From assembly GCA_963733905.1 (NCBI GenBank), contig CAVTEU010000018.1, forward strand, positions 424,133 to 488,132: DNA of 64,000 nucleotides. Reading direction: 5' to 3'. Shown piece by piece: positions 58,911 through 64,000 of this stretch. The stretch's first letter is position 1, and every line of letters begins with the position of its first letter. A program made the position numbers and the translations under genes. Under the pieces are notes generated by a model. That model made no database searches. It was not told the DNA's origin and saw only the letters and a program-made list of their open reading frames with translations. This DNA is from DATADW01 sp963733905. Lineage in GTDB: Bacteria; Actinomycetota; Acidimicrobiia; Spongiisociales; DATADW01.

Positions 58911-59548
58911 CCAGGGTGTTTTTCGCCGTGACCATGTCGCTCGACGGGTTCATCGCTCCCGAGGAACGGGCCGATGACCCGCAGGGCGAGATGTGGTTGA
59001 CGCAGTGGATGCGACTGCAGGACTGGGTTGGCAGGCAGGAGTTCTTCCTGAAGAACCTGCAACTCGGCGAAGGGGGCGAGACCGGTGAGGACAACGCCCT
59101 CCTCGAGGTGATCTTCAACCGGACCGGGGTGAGCATCATGGGAAAGCGCATGTTCGACAAAGGTGAGCACAGTTGGCCGGAGGAGGCGCCGTTCCACACA
59201 CCGGTCTTCGTCGTCACCCATGAAGAGCGCCAACCGTGGGAACGCCCCGGCGGGACCACCTTCTCCTTCGTCAACGACGGGATCGAGAGCACGCTGCGAC
59301 AGGCGCGTGAGGTGGCCGACGGAAGGGATATCCGCATCGTGGGCGGAGCGGACACCATCATCCAGTTCCTCAACGCTGGACTCGTGGATGAGTTCTCCAT
59401 CGCGCTCTCACCCGTCTTCCTCGGCGCTGGTACCCGTCTCTTTGATGGGGTGGACCGCGACCGGATTGCCCTCGACGTCGTCGCGGCCAGCCCATCCCCG
59501 CTGGTAACGCATCTCATCTACAAGCCGGTGACCAGCAGCGCCAGATGA
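58907..59548 (+). CDS. Dihydrofolate-reductase-like (RibD C-terminal) family protein
   Basis: A 213-residue protein of the RibD_C/DHFR-like fold: RVFFAVTMSLDGFIAPEE, SIMGKRMFDKGEHSW, then DIRIVGGADTIIQFLNAGLVDEFSIALSPVFLGAG. It probably uses NADPH. It lacks the deaminase half of RibD, so it is not a riboflavin enzyme by itself. It is translationally coupled on both sides. Confidence 0.9.
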   Translation: MTRVFFAVTMSLDGFIAPEERADDPQGEMWLTQWMRLQDWVGRQEFFLKNLQLGEGGETGEDNALLEVIFNRTGVSIMGKRMFDKGEHSWPEEAPFHTPVFVVTHEERQPWERPGGTTFSFVNDGIESTLRQAREVADGRDIRIVGGADTIIQFLNAGLVDEFSIALSPVFLGAGTRLFDGVDRDRIALDVVAASPSPLVTHLIYKPVTSSAR

Positions 59549-60033
59549 TCATCCGTCTCGCCACCGACGACGACTGGCCGTCGATCTGGTCGTTCTTCGA
59601 AGCCATCGTCCGTGAAGGGGAGACCTACACATACCCGACGGACCTCACGTCCGAGACGGGCCGGAGCTTGTGGATGGAGCCGCCTCCGGGCCAGACGGTG
59701 GTCCTCGAAGACCGGGGGACGATTGCCGGCTCGGCCAAGATGGGACCCAACCGACCCGGCCACGGCGACCACATCGGAACCGCCAGTTTCATGGTGGCGC
59801 CGGAAGCACGTGGCCGCGGTGTCGGACGATTGCTCGGTGAGTACGTGATCGCCTGGCACCGCGACCAGGGATATCACGGGATCCAGTTCAACGCCGTTGT
59901 CGAGCCCAACACCGCGGCGGTCAAGCTCTGGGAGAGCCTCGGATTCCACATCGTCGGCACAGTGCCCGAGGCATTCCGTTCACCGAGCCGCGGTCTGGTC
60001 AGCCTCCACATCATGTACCTGCCGTTGCGGTGA
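59545..60033 (+). CDS. GNAT-family N-acetyltransferase
   Basis: A 162-residue acetyltransferase. The acetyl-CoA loop reads VAPEARGRGVGRLLGEYVI, and the C-terminal strand is VVEPNTAAVKLWESLGFHIV, the usual GNAT motif A/B. It overlaps its neighbours by four bases each (ATGA, GTGA). The substrate is unknown. The sequence is like the phosphinothricin/amine-acetylating subgroup. Confidence 0.92.
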   Translation: MIIRLATDDDWPSIWSFFEAIVREGETYTYPTDLTSETGRSLWMEPPPGQTVVLEDRGTIAGSAKMGPNRPGHGDHIGTASFMVAPEARGRGVGRLLGEYVIAWHRDQGYHGIQFNAVVEPNTAAVKLWESLGFHIVGTVPEAFRSPSRGLVSLHIMYLPLR

Positions 60034-60548
60034 CCGCCGACTCGATCTGTCCCGGTTGCCTTGCACGACTCCCCGACGTCCGGCGGTCCGACCCACCGCT
60101 ACATCGGTGCCTCACCGGCATGCTGGGACCTGTACACGCAGGTTGCTCGCCGGCGAGCCGTCCGATGCCGCCTTCCCGTTGGTCTCCGCTGCTGGTCGAC
60201 GCATACGCCGCCCAGCACCCAGGTGACGATTCGCCGCAGGCCACCCAGTCGGTGGCGGTGCATCTCGTCGCCCTGACCGCTGTCCTCGTCGAGGGCCGGC
60301 CCGTCACCGACGCCATCGCAGCTCCGTGTCGCCGCTGTGGAAGCGGGCCGCGCCGCCGACGGTTACCCGAAACTCGAACCCGTTCCTCCGAGTGGGATCT
60401 CACCATCGCCGACCTGGTTGCTGCCGCCGCCTCTCAACGGGTTCCGCCGTTGCGCGACTATGTCTGGGAAGTAAGACAGCGCTGGGCGGATCTTCACGGA
60501 AGAACGATCCAAAACTGGTTCGAAGCCGCCACCCGCCAGCTCCGCTGA
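60030..60548 (+). CDS. DUF5946-family protein (frameshifted)
   Basis: The GTG at 60030 starts SICPGCLARLPDV. Frame changes near 60080, 60150, 60190, 60330 and 60390 hide GGPTHRYIGASPACWDLYTQV and other family stretches. The middle VDAYAAQHPGDDSPQATQSV and the end LRDYVWEVRQRWADLHGRTI read well. These match the DUF5946 pattern, a small helical protein with a Cys pair near the start. The function is unknown. It is last in the operon. Confidence 0.75.
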   Translation: MTADSICPGCLARLPDVRRSDPPLHRCLTGMLGPVHAGCSPASRPMPPSRWSPLLVDAYAAQHPGDDSPQATQSVAVHLVALTAVLVEGRPVTDAIAAPCRRCGSGPRRRRLPETRTRSSEWDLTIADLVAAAASQRVPPLRDYVWEVRQRWADLHGRTIQNWFEAATRQLR

Positions 60549-60573
60549 ACCTGGACGGTTGTGGCCCGGACGC

Positions 60574-60777
60574 TCAGACTGCGACGGAGACCTGTGACTG
60601 AGCCGTCTCCTCGAAGCAACGTTCGAGAAAGTCCTCCGGCAGGTAGAACCAGTGCCCCTCGGCGCAGACGATCGATACGTGAGCAACCGGACCCTGCGTC
60701 GATGCCATGGTCTCCGACACGCTGGCCTCGGCGGTGTGGCTGCACCCGGGCTGCGGGCAGCGGTAGGTGGCTCTCAT
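60574..60777 (-). CDS. Small zinc-ribbon-like protein
   Basis: A 67-residue protein from ATG 60777. Cysteines fall in CPQPGC near the start and again before EGHWFYL, a possible zinc-binding arrangement. It is acidic at the end (DFLERCFEE). I know no named family. It sits opposite the operon that ends at 60548, and its role is unknown. Confidence 0.5.
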   Translation of the reverse strand: MRATYRCPQPGCSHTAEASVSETMASTQGPVAHVSIVCAEGHWFYLPEDFLERCFEETAQSQVSVAV

Positions 60778-60922
60778 GGGTAGGTTCCCCCTCTCCCCCT
60801 CGCAGGCGACCCCCATGGCCGCCTTCTCGACGCAGCAGAATCTCACTCTGGGAACAGAATGCTTGGAGAAGCCATGGAGAACCGTGGAGATCTCCACAGA
60901 CGCCGTCTAGGACCAGACCGAG

Positions 60923-61691
60923 GTGAGTCCGCCCGCCTACCGATTCGAGGACTTCGAGCTTGACCTCGACCGGTTCCAGCTGCGCCGAGCCGACCAAACG
61001 GTCAACACCGAGCCACAGGTGCTGGAGGTATTGGCATATCTGGTGGCCAACCGTATCCGCCTCGTTCCCAAGGCCGAGCTGCTCGACAATGTCTGGGGCG
61101 ACCGTTTCGTCAGCGAGTCCGCCCTGACGAGCAGGGTCAAAGCGGCGAGGCGGGCGATCGGCGACGATGGCCGCACCCAGCGCCTTATCCAGACCGTGCA
61201 CGGCCGCGGCTACAGATTCGTCGGCGATGTCGTGGAGGTCGGCGCCCCGACCACACAGGTCACGCAAGAGATCCGCTATGCCGCATCGCCTGATGGGGTC
61301 CGGGTCGCTTTCGCCGTAGCGGGTGAGGCCCTCCTCTGGTGAAGGCGGCCAATTGGCTGACCCACCTCGACCTCGAATGGGAGAGTCCGGTTTGGTCCCA
61401 CTGGCTCCACGGGCTCGCGAGCGGTTCCGACTGATCCGCTACGACGAGCGAGGGTGCGGACTCTCCGACTGGAAGGTCGACGAGTTCACTTTCGACGCCT
61501 GGGTCGATGACCTCGAGGTGGTGGTGGACTCGGTGGGCATTCCGTGCCCATCTATTCATCGGCAGATACGGCGAGAACCTCCGGCGACAGGGCACGGCAG
61601 GACCATTTGGCTCGATTGGCAGCCAGATCGGCGAAACGTCGGCGGGCGGATGCCGAGGCCGAACCAGGTGCGGAAGTTCCCCGATCAATAA
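60923..61691 (+). pseudogene. Winged-helix regulator/alpha-beta-hydrolase fusion, truncated
   Basis: The N-terminal half is an OmpR/CadC-type winged helix (FEDFELDLDRFQLRRADQTV, NTEPQVLEVLAYLVAN, RLIQTVHGRGYRFVGDVVEV). Joined by a shift near 61330, an alpha/beta-hydrolase part begins (KAANWLTHLDLEW...RFRLIRYDERGCGLSDW). In complete members this part goes on to a GxSxGG elbow. Here the match stops near 61545, within 20 residues of VVVDSVGI, and foreign-looking sequence follows to the stop. I read this as cut off by the junction region downstream. Confidence 0.7.
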
Positions 61692-61706
61692 AGGAACACC
61701 ACACCG

Positions 61707-61786
61707 GCTAGTGGTCCGATTCTAAACATTCGCATCCCTTCTCGGCGGGCTCTCTTGCGAATGTTAAAGATCAAAGGACCACTAGC
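61707..61786. repeat. 80-bp inverted-repeat element 1
   Basis: The outer arms GCTAGTGGTCC and GGACCACTAGC (61707-61717, 61776-61786) and the inner arms AACATTCGCA and TGCGAATGTT (61725-61734, 61756-61765) are perfect. Together they form a long two-part hairpin. Confidence 0.85.
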
Positions 61787-61798
61787 AAGTATAGGTTT

Positions 61799-61888
61799 CT
61801 AGTGGAGCTTTGGATTTGACATTCGCTTTGCCAGCCCGCGGTTGGGTGGGTAGCGAATGTCAAATCCGCTCCACGAGCCAACCGCGGG
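61799..61888. repeat. Inverted-repeat element 2 with possible pseudoknot
   Basis: It begins with CTAGTGG, as element 1 does. GTGGAGC/GCTCCAC and GGATTTGACATTCGCT/AGCGAATGTCAAATCC form a long stem (61802-61874). CCCGCGGTTGG in its loop (61835-61845) is complementary to CCAACCGCGGG just past the stem (61878-61888), which allows an H-type pseudoknot. It shares ACATTCGC with element 1. Confidence 0.8.
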
Positions 61889-61914
61889 AAGCGTCCGTTT
61901 CCTACGCCCGATGC

Positions 61915-62392
61915 TCAACCACCGGACAGGTCCCGCACTTCAGCAAGGGCCAGCGCCCGCAAGCCCTGGCCGTCGAAATAGACGAAGGCCAGCGACTTCC
62001 GCCGCGAGGTCATCGCGGCGGGGAGCGGATCGTAGCGGAACAGGCGCCGCCGAGATGCGGGGTGAGCGCCCCGATATCGGTCGCCTGGATTCGCCTCGAC
62101 CCGGAGCAGCGAAGACGACCCCGTCCTTGCCCTTGCCGGTGAACGGCACCCCGGCGAGGCGGAGGAAGCTGGTCGGGTCGCGGGCAGGGGGAACGCATCG
62201 AGGAAGGCGGTCTCGACCAGGTCGAGGTCGGGCTCCGCCTGGTCCGGCGCGGGCGCGGCATGGCCGGCGCGGCAGATGCGGCGTCTGCCACTGGGCGGGC
62301 CGGGCGGCGTGGCCGTTGTGGCCGATGCGCCGTGTCGCCGCCGCGTGGTGATGATCGTGATGGTGCCGGATGCGGGTGTCCTCGTGGGCCAT
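61915..62392 (-). CDS. Small His-rich-start protein of unknown function beside the ureohydrolase (frameshifted)
   Basis: ATG 62392 lies one base after the ureohydrolase stop, and the start is His-rich (HHHDHHH). Joining frames near 62300, 62190 and 62100 gives a coherent protein: DLDLVETAFLDAFPL, PTSFLRLAGVPFTGKGKDGV, LTPHLGG, then FRYDPLPAAMTSRRKSLAFV and YFDGQGLRALALAEV. About 155 residues. I do not recognise the family. The tight spacing suggests a helper of the ureohydrolase, and the histidines suggest metal handling. Confidence 0.5.
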
Positions 62393-62393
62393 C

Positions 62394-63609
62394 TCAAAAA
62401 CTGACCGGCTTGTCGATGATCGCCTTGTGCGCGCCCATCTTGCCGTGGGCGACGAGCGCGCCGAGCACCTCGACGACGACGCGGACGCCGACCAGCGCGG
62501 TGATGTCGGAGGTGTCGTAGGGCGGGGAGACCTCGACCACCTCGAGGCCGCAGACGCCTTCGGCGCCGCGACGAGGCCGAGGAGCTTCAGCGCCTCGCGC
62601 GGCAGGAAGCCGCCCGGCTCCGGCCAGCCGGTGCCGGGGACGAAGCCGCAGTCGAGCAGTCGACGTCGAAGGAGATGTAGACCGCGTCGGCGTCCTTCCA
62701 GGCCAGCTCGAGCGCGATCTCGGCGGTCTTCTCGAGGCCGAGCTTCTCGATGTCGCCGATGGTGAGCACGTTGGTCTCGCGCTTGCGCGCCTCCTGCACG
62801 CCGGGGCGCGGCACCTGCCAGCCGCCGATGCCGAGCTGGACGAGGTTCTTCGGCCGAGACGTTCGGGAGGTTGGTCGCCCAGTACCAGGGCGTGGTGTGC
62901 ATCCGCTCGTCGAGGTCCTTCTCCTGGATGTCGATGTGGCGGTCGAAGTGGATGATGCCGATCCGCTTCGAGGTGCATTGCGCGATGCCGCGCACGCAGG
63001 GGAAGCCGATCGAATGGTCGCCGCCGAGCATCACGCGGCAGCGCGCCCGAGGAGAAGACGTGGCGACGCCGCGGCGTGATCTGGTCGAAGCTCTTCTCGA
63101 GGTTGGCCGGGATGGTGAAGACGTCGCCGGCGTCGCAGAGCGTCATCTGCTCGCGGAGGTCGACGCCGAGCTCGTAGTTGTAGGGCGTGTAGAGCGCCGA
63201 GATGCGGCGGATGCCCTGCGGCCCGAAGCGGGTGCCGGGGCGGTAGGTGGTGCCGGAATCGAACGGGATGCCGAGCACCGCCGCGTCGTACTTGCCGACG
63301 TCGCGGACGTTCTCGACATAGGGCGCCTTGAGGAACGTGTTGATGCCGGCGAAATGGGGCAGTTCGCCGCGCGCGAAGGTCGGGATCGACTTGTCGGTGA
63401 GGCACTCCGCGCCGGGCAGCCCCATGTCGAGCGCCCATTTCTCCTCGCGGCGCCAGCCGTCCTCCGACAGGCGGCCCTCGGCCTCGAGCGCCTTCCAGCC
63501 GTGCGTCGCCGGGCGTTGAAGTCGGGGTGGTGGCGGCGGGTGCGCTCGCGGCGCCGGCGCGGGGCCGGCGCCTTGCGCGCACGCGCGGGCGGGATTGGTC
63601 GAGCATCAT
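62394..63609 (-). CDS. Ureohydrolase, guanidine-hydrolase/agmatinase-like (frameshifted)
   Basis: About 390 residues from about ATG 63609. Strings in order: LPHFAGINTFLKAPYVENV, GIPFDSGTTYRPGTRFGPQG, GGDHSIGFPCVRG, then IIHFDRHIDIQ with DLDERMHTTPW, and YISFDVD with FVPGTGWPEPGG. The metal-binding His/Asp set is complete. HFDRH, DERMHTTPW and GWPEPGG recall the nickel-dependent guanidine hydrolase branch, not classical agmatinases. At least six indels lie in the gene. It follows an ABC ATPase gene. Confidence 0.82.
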
Positions 63610-63688
63610 GGATTGCTCCTTGGCTTGGTCGTTCGTTATCTGCGTCGCAGTGCCGGGAGACCCGCAGGCGGCACCGGGCCGTCGCGCG

Positions 63689-64000
63689 TCAGGGCAGGTC
63701 GTAGGTGATCGTGGCGCCGAAGCGGCCGGGCGCCTGCGGATCGATGGCGCGCCTGTCGAAGACGATCAGCCGGGTGCCGAGCGCGAAGGCCTCGCTTGAT
63801 GTCGTGGGTGACCATCAGCATGGTCATGCCGTGCTCGCGCCAGAGCGGGCGGATGAGCTCATGCATCTGCGCTGCGGGTGCCGGGATCGAGTGCGCCGAA
63901 CGGCTCGTCGAGCAGGAGGACGCCGCGGCCGCCGAGCGAGCGCCTGGGCGATCGCCAGCCGCTGCTGCATGCCGCCCGACAGCGCGCTCGAATACTTGTC
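63689..64000 (-). CDS. ABC transporter ATP-binding protein (NrtD/TauB type), partial
   Basis: Only the C-terminal third lies in the window. Joining frames, it shows the signature LSGGMQQRLAIAQALARRP, Walker B LLLDEPFGALD and the H-loop TMLMVTHDIKEA, a nitrate/taurine-type importer ATPase. It continues past the window edge. The gene order ATPase - ureohydrolase resembles guanidine uptake and hydrolysis operons. Confidence 0.8.

Noticed and set aside
61707..61888. Integron attC sites
   Set aside because: The arms do not end in the GTTRRRY and RYYYAAC boxes, and no integrase or cassette gene is near.
1..64000. CRISPR array, complete IS transposase or prophage genes
   Set aside because: No regularly spaced repeats, transposase motifs or phage structural genes were seen on either strand; the only mobile elements supported are the NrdJ intein and the inverted-repeat pair near 61.8 kb.

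Overview
The window looks like a chromosomal piece of a high-GC actinobacterium, most like an uncultured Acidimicrobiia-type lineage. The clues are an F420-type LLM oxidoreductase, a class II (B12-dependent) ribonucleotide reductase, the clustering of dnaX-ybaB-recR with lysC-asd, GTG/TTG starts, a MurJ flippase, and a class III cyclase/STAND-ATPase/TPR regulator. The lineage is inferred from gene content only. About half of the genes are broken by one or more single-base shifts, including housekeeping genes (dnaX, recR, glpX, nrdJ). The reading resumes correctly in another frame each time, so I read these as consensus errors, not decay, and annotate each such gene end to end.

Layout. 0-10 kb: tRNA-Pro; a TetR repressor with two palindromic operators facing a degenerate alpha/beta-hydrolase and a membrane cupredoxin; a membrane protein; a secreted protein; a Mo-cofactor oxidoreductase; and a run of redox/catabolic genes (LLM monooxygenase, 3-hydroxyisobutyrate-dehydrogenase-like enzyme, cupin, keto-pentenoate hydratase-like enzyme). 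10-13.6 kb: ECF sigma, a large anti-sigma and an M15 peptidase. 13.8-25 kb: core genes (asd, lysC, cyclophilin, PHP phosphatase, murJ, methylmalonyl-CoA epimerase, thiolase, glpX, recR, ybaB, dnaX). 25.7-28.9 kb: a zinc uptake locus (zur, znuC, znuA, znuB) around a candidate Zur box. 29.5-32.5 kb: nrdJ carrying a LAGLIDADG intein next to the catalytic cysteine. 32.6-45 kb: DUF2330 protein, cupredoxin, dgt, nitroreductase, dodecin, secreted nuclease, the giant cyclase regulator, and a small isoprenoid-synthase / small-protein / methyltransferase group.

45.4-57.8 kb is the most unusual part. A SorC-type regulator heads a dihydroxyacetone-kinase / aldolase / HAD operon. Divergent from it is a ribose-type ABC importer in which both permease subunits are joined to amidohydrolase domains, one at the N-terminal side and one at the C-terminal side. 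This suggests uptake coupled to hydrolysis of an unknown amide or amine substrate, with products perhaps entering the neighbouring DHA-type pathway.

58-61.7 kb: an ArsR - SRPBCC - DHFR-like - GNAT - DUF5946 operon from a probably leaderless promoter, then a truncated winged-helix/hydrolase gene. At about 61.55-61.9 kb the actinobacterial content ends in two complex inverted repeats. The last 2 kb (guanidine-hydrolase-like ureohydrolase, a small His-rich protein, ABC ATPase) look proteobacterial, so this edge is either a horizontal insertion or an assembly chimera.
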